From: Nocardioides albidus
GTDB taxonomy: Bacteria; Actinomycetota; Actinomycetes; Propionibacteriales; Nocardioidaceae
Length of the DNA: 37,016 nucleotides
Direction: 5' to 3'
Assembly: GCF_006335005.1 (NCBI RefSeq)
Contig: NZ_VDMP01000023.1
Location: 1-37,016 of the forward strand
Under the pieces are notes generated by a model. It had not been told where the DNA came from, ran no database searches, and saw only the letters and a program-made list of their open reading frames with translations. The position numbers were made by a program, and so were the translations under genes. Shown here one piece after another: positions 1 to 7,760 of the stretch. The first letter of the stretch is position 1. Each line of letters starts with the position of its first letter.

Positions 1-78
1 CAACGGAGACATCAGGTTCTACCGACGCACGTAGGCCGAGCCGACGCTCCGTACGCCCTCCGCGCCCTGCCGTGCCAC

Positions 79-102
79 GTATGAGCCCTCCCTCGGGGGT
101 AC
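79..102 (+). promoter_or_regulatory. SigB-like stress promoter of the first gene
   Basis: GTAT at 79-82, 14 nt, then GGGTAC at 97-102 fits the actinobacterial SigB/SigF-type pattern GNNT-N14-16-GGGTAC. It lies about 34 nt before the ATG at 136, leaving room for a short leader with a ribosome site. The rest of bases 1-78 shows nothing I can identify. Confidence 0.5.
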
Positions 103-135
103 TGCAGGAGAACGAGCAAAGTGGAGGAGCGGACG

Positions 136-510
136 ATGGATCTCAACGAATGGTTCGGTGCCTGGAACGACCCGGGCTGGATCGCGGTGTACGTGATCGT
201 GGCCCTGCTGGTGATCGGCGCCATCGCGATGGCGGGTGCGCGCAAGAAGCGTGAGCACGACCAGCACAAGGCGGAGGAGATCCGCCACGACGCGCAGCGG
301 CACGAGACCAGGCTGCGTCAGAAGGACGCCGAGGCACGGCAGATCGAGGCCGAGTCGGAGCAGGTGCGGGCGGAGGCCGACCGGCTCGAGGCGATCGCCC
401 AGGACAAGCGCAACCGGTTCGAGCGCGAGCGCGCCGAGCAGGAGCGCCGGCTGGGTGAGGCGGAGAAGCTCGACCCGCGTTCGCCGGGACGCCACGAGAC
501 GCGTAGCTGA
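136..510 (+). CDS. Small membrane-anchored coiled-coil protein
   Basis: The product is 124 aa of unknown function. One hydrophobic segment (about residues 14-34) is followed by RKKR and a long charged heptad-like region (about 38-110) rich in Glu, Arg, Gln and Ala, expected to be a cytosolic coiled coil. The ATG at 136 is chosen over the GTG at 121 because GGAGGAG at 123-129 sits 6 nt before it. A SigB-like GGGTAC promoter lies upstream, so general stress induction is plausible. The next gene appears to have its own leaderless promoter. The existence of the gene is fairly sure; a role such as an envelope or stress-associated scaffold is only a guess. Confidence 0.75.
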   Translation: MDLNEWFGAWNDPGWIAVYVIVALLVIGAIAMAGARKKREHDQHKAEEIRHDAQRHETRLRQKDAEARQIEAESEQVRAEADRLEAIAQDKRNRFERERAEQERRLGEAEKLDPRSPGRHETRS

Positions 511-528
511 GTGGTCTGCCGATCCCGT

Positions 529-534
529 TAGTCT
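529..534 (+). promoter_or_regulatory. -10 element of the leaderless GNAT gene
   Basis: TAGTCT (TANNNT) ends 7 nt before the GTG start at 542, and no Shine-Dalgarno sequence is present. This geometry recurs at several genes in the window and implies a transcript beginning at the start codon. Confidence 0.5.
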
Positions 535-541
535 CGGCCGG

Positions 542-1045
542 GTGAGCGACATCGACGTCCGGCCCTACCAGCCGGGCGACTGGCCCCAGGTCGCGGCGAT
601 CATCGACGAGGTGCTGAGCGCGGGGGAGACCTACGCGATGCCGGTGCTCGACGACGCCGGCGCCCGCGAGTTCTGGCTCGGGCAGACGGGCGCCGTGGCG
701 GTCGCCGAGCGTGACGGGGTCGTGCTCGGCACCGCGAAGATGGGCCCGAACCGTCCCGCGCAGGGCAGCCACATCGGCACCGCGTCGTTCATGGTCGCCA
801 CCGCCGCCCGCGGTGCCGGTGTGGGCCGGACGCTCGGGGAGTACGTCGTCGACTGGCACCGCAGCGAGGGCTACGCCGGCATCCAGTTCAACGCCGTGGT
901 CTCCACCAACACCTCCGCCGTCGCGTTGTGGCGCAGCCTCGGCTTCGAGGTGATCGGCACCGTCCCCGGCGCGTTCCGGCTGCCCGACGGTGCCCTGGCC
1001 GGGCTGCACGTCATGTTCCTCGACCTCGGCGGCGTGCGGGGCTGA
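542..1045 (+). CDS. GNAT family N-acetyltransferase
   Basis: The product is a 167-aa single-domain acetyltransferase of the GCN5-related family, transferring acetyl from acetyl-CoA to an unknown amine substrate in the cytosol. The acetyl-CoA pyrophosphate loop R-G-A-G-V-G is at residues 90-95 after the beta strand ASFMVA. The C-terminal motif B (NTSAVALWRSLGFEVIG, about 123-139) is typical of family members near PhnO/Pat-like enzymes. The reading frame extends upstream to 236, but that part overlaps the preceding gene in another frame. The GTG at 542 starts at the conserved VRPYQ segment and carries a leaderless promoter. The substrate is not predictable. Confidence 0.88.
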   Translation: MSDIDVRPYQPGDWPQVAAIIDEVLSAGETYAMPVLDDAGAREFWLGQTGAVAVAERDGVVLGTAKMGPNRPAQGSHIGTASFMVATAARGAGVGRTLGEYVVDWHRSEGYAGIQFNAVVSTNTSAVALWRSLGFEVIGTVPGAFRLPDGALAGLHVMFLDLGGVRG

Positions 1046-1058
1046 CGACGGACCCGGA

Positions 1059-1064
1059 TATCCT
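1059..1064 (+). promoter_or_regulatory. -10 element of leaderless guaB3
   Basis: TATCCT ends 6 nt before the GTG at 1071. There is no purine-rich ribosome site between it and the start, so a leaderless transcript is inferred. Confidence 0.5.
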
Positions 1065-1070
1065 CCTCCG

Positions 1071-2177
1071 GTGAGCGACATCGAGATCGGCCGCGCCAAG
1101 CGCGCCCGCTGCGCCTACTCCTTCGACGACATCGCGATCGTGCCGTCGCGGCGCACGCGTGATCCCGAGGAGGTCAGCGTCGACTGGCAGATCGACGCCT
1201 ACCGCTTCTCGCTGCCGATCCTCGCCGCGCCGATGGACTCTGTGATGTCCCCGCGGACCGCGATCGACTTCGGCCGCTACGGCGGCCTGGGCGTGCTCAA
1301 CCTCGAGGGCCTCTGGACCCGGTACGACGACCCCGAGCCGCTGCTCGAGGAGGTCGCCGGGCTCCAGGGCGAGGAGGCCACCCGGCGGCTCCAGGAGATC
1401 TACACCGAGCCGATCAGGGCCGAGCTCATCACCGCCCGCCTGCGCGAGATGCGCGACGCGGGCGTGACGGTGGCGGGTTCGCTGTCGCCCCAGCGGACCA
1501 AGGAGTTCGCCAAGACGGTCACCGACGCGGGGGTCGACCTGTTCGTCATCCGCGGCACCACCGTCTCCGCCGAGCACGTGTCGAGCCAGGCCGAGCCGCT
1601 GAACCTCAAGGAGTTCATCTACGAGCTCGACGTGCCCGTCATCGTCGGCGGCTGCGCGACCCACCAGGCGGCGCTGCACCTCATGCGCACCGGCGCCGCC
1701 GGCGTACTCGTCGGCTTCGGCGGCGGCGCGGCCCACACGACCCGGACCGTCCTGGGCATCTCGGTGCCGGTGGCGAGCGCCGTGGCCGACGTCGCGGCCG
1801 CGCGCCGCGACTACCTCGACGAGTCGGGTGGCCGCTACGTCCACGTCATCGCCGACGGCTCGATCGGCACGTCGGGCGACCTCGCGAAGGCGATCGCGTG
1901 CGGTGCCGACGCCGTCATGGTCGGCTCGCCGTTCGCCCGCGCCACCGACGCGCCCGGCCGGGGCTTCCACTGGGGCGCGGAGGCGCACCACGCCGACCTC
2001 CCGCGCGGTCAGCGGGTGCAGTTCGACCAGGTCGGCTCGATCGAGGAGATCCTCTTCGGGCCCTCCCGCGTCGCCGACGGCACCATGAACCTGGTCGGCG
2101 CCCTCAAGCGCTCGATGGCCACCACCGGCTACACCGAGCTCAAGGAGTTCCAGCGCGTCGAGGTCGTCGCCCACTGA
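1071..2177 (+). CDS. guaB3: GuaB3-type IMP dehydrogenase family protein
   Basis: The product is 368 aa: a TIM barrel of the IMPDH/GMP reductase superfamily without the CBS pair, matching the actinobacterial GuaB3 group. It begins with the typical segment IEIGRAKRARCAYSFDDIAIVPSRR-type core and has PMDSVMSP near residue 55. In catalytic IMPDHs the active-site loop reads GxGPGSxCTTR; here residues 215-225 read GFGGGAAHTTR, so His222 occupies the catalytic Cys position. Mycobacterial GuaB3 is reported to lack IMPDH activity, and its role is unsettled. The family call is firm; an IMPDH reaction is doubtful. In mycobacteria the gene sits beside guaB2 and choD; here a choD-like gene and guaA follow within 15 kb. 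Start is the leaderless GTG. Confidence 0.9.
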   Translation: MSDIEIGRAKRARCAYSFDDIAIVPSRRTRDPEEVSVDWQIDAYRFSLPILAAPMDSVMSPRTAIDFGRYGGLGVLNLEGLWTRYDDPEPLLEEVAGLQGEEATRRLQEIYTEPIRAELITARLREMRDAGVTVAGSLSPQRTKEFAKTVTDAGVDLFVIRGTTVSAEHVSSQAEPLNLKEFIYELDVPVIVGGCATHQAALHLMRTGAAGVLVGFGGGAAHTTRTVLGISVPVASAVADVAAARRDYLDESGGRYVHVIADGSIGTSGDLAKAIACGADAVMVGSPFARATDAPGRGFHWGAEAHHADLPRGQRVQFDQVGSIEEILFGPSRVADGTMNLVGALKRSMATTGYTELKEFQRVEVVAH

Positions 2178-2214
2178 CGCACGACGGTCGACGCACGACG
2201 TCGAGGCACGTCGG

Positions 2215-2805
2215 TCAGGGGCGCACGCTGCGCGCCAGGGTGGCGGTGAGCCGGTCGACCCAGGCGTCGTCGAGCTGGCCGGGCGTGAGCATCACCCCGG
2301 ACAGCACTGCGCCGATGACCAGCCGGAGCAGGTCGTCGGCGCGGGTGTCGGGGTGGGCCTCGCCGGCCTCGACAGCGGTCCGGAGCCGGTCGTCGAGGGC
2401 GCGGAACACGCCGGCGAAGCGCTGCATCATCGCCGCGTGCAGGTCCGGCCAGGTGGCGATCTCGGCCAGCAGGGCGGGCAGTGCGGCCGCGGCGACCGGG
2501 CTGCAGAGCGCGTCGCGCGTGCCGCGGACGACGCCGCCGAGGTCGGTCGCGAGATCCGCGCCGAGACGCAGGTCGAGCGCCAGCTCGCCGGGGAACGCGG
2601 CCTCGTGCACGAGGTGGGGGAGCGCCGGCCAGCGCCGGTAGAGCGCCGCCTTGGTCGTGCCCGCGCGCTCGGCGACGGCGGCGACCGTCACGGCGGCGTA
2701 CCCGCCGGCGGCCAGCAGGTCGCGCACCGCCGCGAGCGCCGCCTGCTCGATCCGCGGGTCCCGCGGCCGGCCGGTCGCCCGGACGGCGCCGGATTCGGTC
2801 CCCAT
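2215..2805 (-). CDS. TetR/AcrR family transcriptional regulator
   Basis: The product is 196 aa. The N-terminal helix-turn-helix (about residues 20-66, with VAERAGTTKAALYRRW) is classic TetR; the rest is a helical ligand and dimer domain with a Pro/Leu-rich C-terminus (LTPGQLDDAW). The ATG at 2805 follows GAGGAC-type purine-rich sequence. The gene is divergent from the phosphotransferase operon starting at 2894, and overlapping palindromes in the 88-bp gap are obvious operator candidates. The likely role is repression of itself and the divergent catabolic genes, with an acyl-CoA or hydrophobic ligand. The ligand is inferred from the neighbours, not seen in the protein. Confidence 0.9.
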   Translation of the reverse strand: MGTESGAVRATGRPRDPRIEQAALAAVRDLLAAGGYAAVTVAAVAERAGTTKAALYRRWPALPHLVHEAAFPGELALDLRLGADLATDLGGVVRGTRDALCSPVAAAALPALLAEIATWPDLHAAMMQRFAGVFRALDDRLRTAVEAGEAHPDTRADDLLRLVIGAVLSGVMLTPGQLDDAWVDRLTATLARSVRP

Positions 2806-2825
2806 GTCCTCTTCCCCTCTTTCGA

Positions 2826-2840
2826 TACCGACGGTACCGT
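2826..2840. promoter_or_regulatory. Overlapping palindromes, candidate TetR operator
   Basis: TACCGACGGTA (2826-2836, odd palindrome) overlaps ACGGTACCGT (2831-2840, perfect palindrome). The pair lies 20 bp before the tetR start in the divergent gap, as expected for an autoregulatory operator. Confidence 0.55.
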
Positions 2841-2856
2841 AACGCTCGTCGTGACA

Positions 2857-2870
2857 TAGAACACGTTCTA
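2857..2870. promoter_or_regulatory. KstR-type box before the phosphotransferase operon
   Basis: TAGAACACGTTCTA has perfect 6-bp arms around AC and fits the established KstR consensus TnnAACnnGTTnnA exactly. It ends 23 bp before the GTG at 2894. It differs in sequence from the palindromes at 2826-2840, so two regulators may act on this gap. Confidence 0.55.
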
Positions 2871-2893
2871 GGAGCGTGGAGCCAGGAGGGCCC

Positions 2894-4051
2894 GTGACCG
2901 AGTCGCTGCCGACGGAGCTGACCGAGATGACCCTGCAGCGGTCGAGTCGTGACCAGGGCGCGGTCCACGACCGGCTCGAGGAGTGGCTCCGCACCGTGCT
3001 CCCGGGCGGCGCGGACCCCGTCGTCACGCTGCATGCGGGCGTCGACAGCAACGGCATGTCCAGCGAGACCGTCGTCCTCGACGTCACGCACACCGTCGAT
3101 GGGCAGCGGATCACCGCCGAGCTCGTCGCCCGCGTCGCGCCGGCGCCCGAGGACCTCCCGGTCTTCCAGGAGTACCGCCTGCCCGACCAGTACGGCGCCA
3201 TGCGCCTGGCCGCCGAGCTCACCGACGTGCCGGTCCCGGCCGTGCGCTGGATGGAGCCGACCGGCGCGGTGCTGGGCACGCCGTTCTTCCTCATGGACCG
3301 GGTCACGGGCGTCGTGCCTCCTGACGTGCTGCCCTACACGTTCGGTGACAACTGGCTCTTCGACGCCACGCCCGAGGAGCAGGCGCGCCTGCAGCGCGGC
3401 AGCATCGAGGTGCTCGCCCGGCTGCACGCCATCCCCGACGCCGCCACGACCTTCGCGTTCCTCGACCCGGCGGCAGCCGGGTACGCCGGCCCGACGCCGC
3501 TGGCGCGCAATGTCGCCCGGACCCGCGCCTGGTACGACTACGCCTGCACGGCAGCGACCGGCAGCAGTCCCCGCTCTCCGCTGATCGAGCGGGGACTCGC
3601 CTGGCTCGAGGCCAACCTGCCCGCCGAGGACGACGCGCCGGTGCTGGTCTGGGGCGACGCCCGCATCGGCAACGTGATGTACGACGACTTCCGCCCCGTC
3701 GCCGTGCTCGACTGGGAGATGGCCACCCTCGGCACCCGTGAGATGGACCTGGCCTGGATGGTGTTCGCCCACCGGGTCTTCCAGGAGATCGCGACCATGC
3801 TCGGGCTGCCCGGCCTGCCGGACCTCCTCACCGAGGACGCCGCGCGCGCGACGTACGCGGAGCTCAGCGGGGTCGAGGTCGGCGACCTCACCTGGCACCA
3901 GCTCCACGCCGCCGTGCTGTGGGGATGTGTCTTCCTGCGCACCAGCGCCCGGCAGATCCACTTCGGCGAGATCGAGCGACCCGACGACCCCGAGTCGGTC
4001 TTCCATCACCGTCCGCTCCTCGAGCGGCTCCTCGAGGAGGTCGGCGCATGA
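2894..4051 (+). CDS. Phosphotransferase family protein, ACAD10/11 N-terminal type
   Basis: The product is 385 aa with the aminoglycoside-phosphotransferase-like kinase fold of the ACAD10/ACAD11 N-domain and LvaA group. The catalytic loop reads WGDARIGN with Asp255, and the metal-binding Asp273 is in LDWEMATLG; both are intact. Related proteins phosphorylate 4-hydroxyacyl-CoAs (human ACAD10/11, Pseudomonas LvaA), letting the hydroxyl leave before beta-oxidation. A hydroxyacyl-CoA kinase is therefore the best guess. The GTG at 2894 follows AGGAGG at 2884-2889; an in-frame GTG at 2876 is possible but lacks such a site. The stop overlaps the next start (ATGA). A KstR-type box lies directly upstream, pointing to lipid or steroid catabolism. 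Confidence 0.85.
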   Translation: MTESLPTELTEMTLQRSSRDQGAVHDRLEEWLRTVLPGGADPVVTLHAGVDSNGMSSETVVLDVTHTVDGQRITAELVARVAPAPEDLPVFQEYRLPDQYGAMRLAAELTDVPVPAVRWMEPTGAVLGTPFFLMDRVTGVVPPDVLPYTFGDNWLFDATPEEQARLQRGSIEVLARLHAIPDAATTFAFLDPAAAGYAGPTPLARNVARTRAWYDYACTAATGSSPRSPLIERGLAWLEANLPAEDDAPVLVWGDARIGNVMYDDFRPVAVLDWEMATLGTREMDLAWMVFAHRVFQEIATMLGLPGLPDLLTEDAARATYAELSGVEVGDLTWHQLHAAVLWGCVFLRTSARQIHFGEIERPDDPESVFHHRPLLERLLEEVGA

Positions 4052-5235
4052 ACCACCCCACGACGGACCACGCCCTCCACGGCGAGTACCACGGCCTCGG
4101 CCCCCTCGACGAGTTCCCCATCCACCAGCTCCCGCGCCCGGTGGCCTGGGCGGGCAGCAGCGACCGCAACTTCTACGACCGCTGCTATCTCAACGCCCAC
4201 GACCGCACCGGCGACCTGTTCCTCATCACCGGCCTCGGCTTCTACCCCAACCTCGGCACCAAGGACGCCTACGTCCTCCTGCGCCGGGGCGACGAGCAGA
4301 CCGCGGTCCACCTCAGCGACGCCGCGGACCCGCGGGGGGCCGACCGGATGGCCCAGCAGGTCGGCGGCTACCGGGTCGAGGTGATCGAGCCGCTGCACAA
4401 GGTGCGCCTCGTCCTCGAGGAGACCGAGGGCATCGCGATGGACCTGACCTGGGAGGGCTCGTTCCCCGTCGTCCAGGAGCTGCCCCACGTCATGCGCCAG
4501 GGCAGCGGTACGACGCTCGACGCGCAGCGGTTCGCGCAGCTCGGGACCTGGGAGGGCGTGCTCAGCGTCGACGGCACCGACATCGCGGTCACGCCGGACC
4601 GCTGGGTCGGCTCGCGGGACCGCTCGTGGGGGATCCGCCCGGTGGGCGAGGCAGCGCCGGCGGGCAAGCCCGCGGACCCGGCGTTCGAGGGCATGTGGTG
4701 GCTCTACGTCCCGCTCCGCTTCGACGACTTCTGCGTCGTGATCATCGTCCAGGAGACGCCCGACGGCTTCCGGACGCTCAACGACTGCACGCGGGTCTGG
4801 CGCGACGGCCGCGTCGAGCAGCTCGGCTGGCCGCGCGTGGAGATGCGCTACGCCCCCGGCACCCGGGTGCCCACCGGCTCGACGATCGTGTGCACCACAC
4901 CCGAGGGCAAGGAGCTCGTGCTCGAGGTCGAGTCGCTGCTGCCGGTCCCGCTCCACGTCGGCGGCGGCTACGGCGGCGACCCGGACTGGACGCACGGGCA
5001 GTGGAAGGGCGCCGGCTTCACCGAGCGCCTCACCTACGACATCAACGCCCCCGACGTGGCCGGGCGGGTGATGTTCGGCGTGATCGACCATGTCGGCCGC
5101 GCCACCGTCCACGGCCCGGGGGCCGGCGTCGCCGACGGGGCGGAGGGGTGGGGCCTGTTCGAGCACGGCTCGCTCGGCCGGCACGACCCCTCGGGATTCA
5201 AGGACTGGTTCGACCTCGCCAAGGAGACCCCATGA
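4048..5235 (+). CDS. CrtC/hydroxyneurosporene synthase-like protein (DUF7064/DUF7065 type)
   Basis: The product is 395 aa. It resembles the lipocalin-like proteins annotated as hydroxyneurosporene dehydrogenase-like or DUF7065 plus DUF7064. Features seen are an N-terminal half with DRNFYDRCYLNAHD and a beta-rich C-terminal half with GSRDRSWGIRPVG, the hallmark motif of DUF7064. No signal peptide or membrane segment is visible. The start overlaps the kinase stop by 4 nt, with GAGGAGG at 4034-4040, and its stop overlaps the aldehyde dehydrogenase start. Such genes often accompany ACAD10/11-type kinases in actinobacterial lipid or steroid loci. A hydratase or binding role on a hydrophobic substrate is inference. 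Confidence 0.75.
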   Translation: MNHPTTDHALHGEYHGLGPLDEFPIHQLPRPVAWAGSSDRNFYDRCYLNAHDRTGDLFLITGLGFYPNLGTKDAYVLLRRGDEQTAVHLSDAADPRGADRMAQQVGGYRVEVIEPLHKVRLVLEETEGIAMDLTWEGSFPVVQELPHVMRQGSGTTLDAQRFAQLGTWEGVLSVDGTDIAVTPDRWVGSRDRSWGIRPVGEAAPAGKPADPAFEGMWWLYVPLRFDDFCVVIIVQETPDGFRTLNDCTRVWRDGRVEQLGWPRVEMRYAPGTRVPTGSTIVCTTPEGKELVLEVESLLPVPLHVGGGYGGDPDWTHGQWKGAGFTERLTYDINAPDVAGRVMFGVIDHVGRATVHGPGAGVADGAEGWGLFEHGSLGRHDPSGFKDWFDLAKETP

Positions 5236-6683
5236 CGCTCGACCGCGACACCCTGTTCATCGGCGGTGCCTGGGCCCGGCCCGCCACCGACGCCGTGCTG
5301 GAGGTGATCTCCCCGCACTCCGAGGAGGTCGTGGCTCGGGTGCCCGAGGGATCGGCCGCCGACATCGACGCCGCCGTGGCCGCGGCGCGGCGGGCCTTCG
5401 ACGAGGGGCCGTGGCCGCGGATGAGCCCCGCCGAGCGGATCGACATCGTGCAGACGCTCTCCGGCCTCTACGCCGCGCGCCTGGACGACATGGCGACCCT
5501 CATCTCCACCGAGATGGGCTCGCCGATCTCGTTCAGCTCGCTGGCCCAGGCGCCGGCGCCGTGGATGCAGATCGAGGCGTTCTTGTCCATCGCCCGGGAG
5601 TTCCCGTGGGAGTCGAGCCGGCCCGGCGCGCTCGGCGCCGACGTCGTCGTACGCCATGAGCCGGTGGGTGTCGTCGCGGCCATCCCGCCGTGGAACGTCC
5701 CGCAGTTCACGATCCTCTCGAAGCTGGTGCCGGCGCTGCTGGCCGGGTGCACCGTCGTCGTCAAGCCGGCGCCCGAGACCCCGCTCGACGGCTACCTCCT
5801 GGCCGAGCTGCTCGTCGAGGCCGGCGTACCGGAGGGCGTGGTGTCGATCGTCGCCGGGGGCCGCGAGGTCGGGGAGCACCTCGTGCGCCACCCCGGCGTC
5901 GACAAGGTCGCGTTCACCGGCTCGACCGCCGCCGGCCGGCGGATCGGCGCGATCTGCGGCGAGCAGCTCAAGCGGGTCTCGCTCGAGCTCGGCGGCAAGT
6001 CGGCCGCCATCGTGCTCGACGACGCCGACGAGGCCGCCGCGATCGAGGGCCTGAAGTTCCTCGGCGTGATGAACTCCGGCCAGGCCTGCGTCGCCCAGAC
6101 CCGGGTGCTCGTGAGCCGCAAGCGCCACGACGCCTTCGCCGCCGCCCTCGCCGTCGCGATCGGGAGCATGGTGGTGGGCGACCCGCTCGACCCCGCCACC
6201 GAGATCGGCCCGATGGTCGCCCGGCGCCAGCAGGAGCGGGTCGAGAAGTACATCGCCCTCGGACAGGAGGAGGGCGCCCGGCTGCTGACCGGCGGGAACG
6301 GGCGGCCCGACGGCCTCGACACCGGCTGGTACGTCCGCCCGACCGTCTTCGCCGGCGTCGACAACCGGATGCGGATCGCCCAGGAGGAGATCTTCGGACC
6401 GGTCCTCTCCGTCATCGCCTACGACGACGTCGCCGACGCGATCCGGATCGCCAACGACTCGGAGTACGGCCTGGCCGGCACGGTGTGGACCGCCGACCAG
6501 GAGGCCGGGCTCGAGGTCGCCCGCGGGGTGCGGACGGGGACCTACGGCGTCAACACCTACACGATGGACTTCGCGGCCCCCTTCGGCGGGTTCAAGGCCT
6601 CGGGTGTGGGGCGGGAGTTCGGTCCCGAGGGGCTCGCGCAGTACACGGAGGTCAAGTCGGTGTACCTGTCGGCGCCGATCTAG
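5232..6683 (+). CDS. NAD(P)-dependent aldehyde dehydrogenase
   Basis: The product is 483 aa, the usual length for this superfamily, oxidising an aldehyde to the acid. The coenzyme-binding segment FTGSTAAG, the general base Glu252 in LELGGKS and the nucleophile Cys286 in SGQACVAQTR are all present, 34 residues apart as in ALDH2. The C-terminal EEIFGPVLSV motif is also intact. It is the third gene of the KstR-box operon and is translationally coupled (ATGA) to the CrtC-like gene. It probably oxidises an aldehyde derived from a lipid or steroid side chain, but the substrate cannot be read from sequence. A hairpin at 6720-6748 follows the stop. Confidence 0.93.
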   Translation: MTLDRDTLFIGGAWARPATDAVLEVISPHSEEVVARVPEGSAADIDAAVAAARRAFDEGPWPRMSPAERIDIVQTLSGLYAARLDDMATLISTEMGSPISFSSLAQAPAPWMQIEAFLSIAREFPWESSRPGALGADVVVRHEPVGVVAAIPPWNVPQFTILSKLVPALLAGCTVVVKPAPETPLDGYLLAELLVEAGVPEGVVSIVAGGREVGEHLVRHPGVDKVAFTGSTAAGRRIGAICGEQLKRVSLELGGKSAAIVLDDADEAAAIEGLKFLGVMNSGQACVAQTRVLVSRKRHDAFAAALAVAIGSMVVGDPLDPATEIGPMVARRQQERVEKYIALGQEEGARLLTGGNGRPDGLDTGWYVRPTVFAGVDNRMRIAQEEIFGPVLSVIAYDDVADAIRIANDSEYGLAGTVWTADQEAGLEVARGVRTGTYGVNTYTMDFAAPFGGFKASGVGREFGPEGLAQYTEVKSVYLSAPI

Positions 6684-6719
6684 CCAGCACTGCAGGCGGG
6701 CTGCAAGGCTGGGCGAGCA

Positions 6720-6748
6720 GGCTCGGGACTGATCGCAGGTCCCGAGCC
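6720..6748 (+). terminator. 10-bp hairpin between the ALDH and kinase-like genes
   Basis: GGCTCGGGAC (6720-6729) pairs perfectly with 6739-6748 across a 9-nt loop. There is no T-run, as is common in actinobacterial terminators. It abuts the ribosome site GAGGAGG (6749-6755) of the next gene, so it could instead affect translation. Confidence 0.45.
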
Positions 6749-6761
6749 GAGGAGGCAACCG

Positions 6762-7760
6762 ATGCCCGATGCCCGACCGGTGGTCGACTCCGTCGCCGCC
6801 CTGCTCGCCGGCGCGACCGACCGCGCGGCGCTCGACGCGCCGGGCAAGTCGGGGGCCGTGCTCGAGCGGGTGCGGATCGACGGGCGGCCGTACGTCGTCA
6901 AGTATCTCGACCACGACGCCGACTGGTCGCTGCGGGCGGCCGGGGTGCCGGGCAGCCCGACCGTGGAGCTGTGGCGTCGGGGGATCCTCGACGCCCTGCC
7001 GCACGAGATCGCCCAGCCGATCGTCGCCGTCGCCCACGACCGGGACCGGCCGACGCTCTCGGCCGTGCTGATGCACGACGTCGGGCCGTGGCTGGTGCCG
7101 GCCGTCGACGACCCGATCACGGTCGGGCAGAACAGCCGGTTCCTCGACCACCTGGCCGCGCTGCACGCCGCCTTCTGGGAGACCGACCGCGACGTCGACG
7201 TGGTCGCCCCGCGCGACCGCTACCTCGAGCTGTCGCCGCGGATGGCCGCGGCGGAGGCCACCCTCGGCTCGAGCCACCTGGTGCCGATCCTGGTCGCGGA
7301 GGGTTGGCCACGGCTGGCGTCCGTGGCGCCGCGGGCCGCGGCGGTCGTCGTACCGCTGGTCCACGAGCCGGCGCCGTTGCTGGCGGCACTGGCCACCACG
7401 CCGCAGACCTTCGTGCACGGCAACTGGAAGCTCGACAACCTCGGCACCGACGACACGGGCCGGACCGTGCTGCTCGACTGGGAGACCCCGGGACGGGGTG
7501 CCGGGACGGCCGACCTGGCGTGGTACCTCGCCATCAACTGCCGCCGCCTGCCGGTCAGCAAGGAGCAGGCGATCGACGACTACCGGGCGGCGCTCGAGCG
7601 CCGGGGCATCGTCACCGAGCCGTGGTGGGACCGGCAGATCGCGCTCGCGCTGCTCGGCGCGCTCGTGCAGTTCGGCTGGGAGAAGGCCCTCGGCGGGTAC
7701 GACGACGAGCTGGCGTGGTGGGAGGAGCGAGCCGTGGCCGCCGCGCCTCTGCTCGGGTGA
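6762..7760 (+). CDS. APH-like phosphotransferase homologue with altered catalytic loop
   Basis: The product is 332 aa with the aminoglycoside/choline kinase-like fold. The catalytic loop, normally HGDxxxxN, reads HGNWKLDN: His219 and Asn226 are present, but the catalytic Asp position holds Asn221. Asp239 in LLDWETP, the metal ligand, is kept, as are DLAWY and the ATP-lobe KYL. This may lower activity or shift the base to Asp225, or the protein may act as a binding subunit. The start at 6762 follows GAGGAGG. The stop overlaps the methyltransferase start (GTGA), so the two are coupled. A small-molecule kinase modifying an amino or hydroxyl compound is the family expectation; the substrate is unknown. 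Confidence 0.8.
   Translation: MPDARPVVDSVAALLAGATDRAALDAPGKSGAVLERVRIDGRPYVVKYLDHDADWSLRAAGVPGSPTVELWRRGILDALPHEIAQPIVAVAHDRDRPTLSAVLMHDVGPWLVPAVDDPITVGQNSRFLDHLAALHAAFWETDRDVDVVAPRDRYLELSPRMAAAEATLGSSHLVPILVAEGWPRLASVAPRAAAVVVPLVHEPAPLLAALATTPQTFVHGNWKLDNLGTDDTGRTVLLDWETPGRGAGTADLAWYLAINCRRLPVSKEQAIDDYRAALERRGIVTEPWWDRQIALALLGALVQFGWEKALGGYDDELAWWEERAVAAAPLLG

Noticed and set aside
1..35. Possible 3' end of an upstream plus-strand gene (frame ending at a TAG near 33)
   Set aside because: Only about ten codons are visible and nothing in them is recognisable; other frames are also open.
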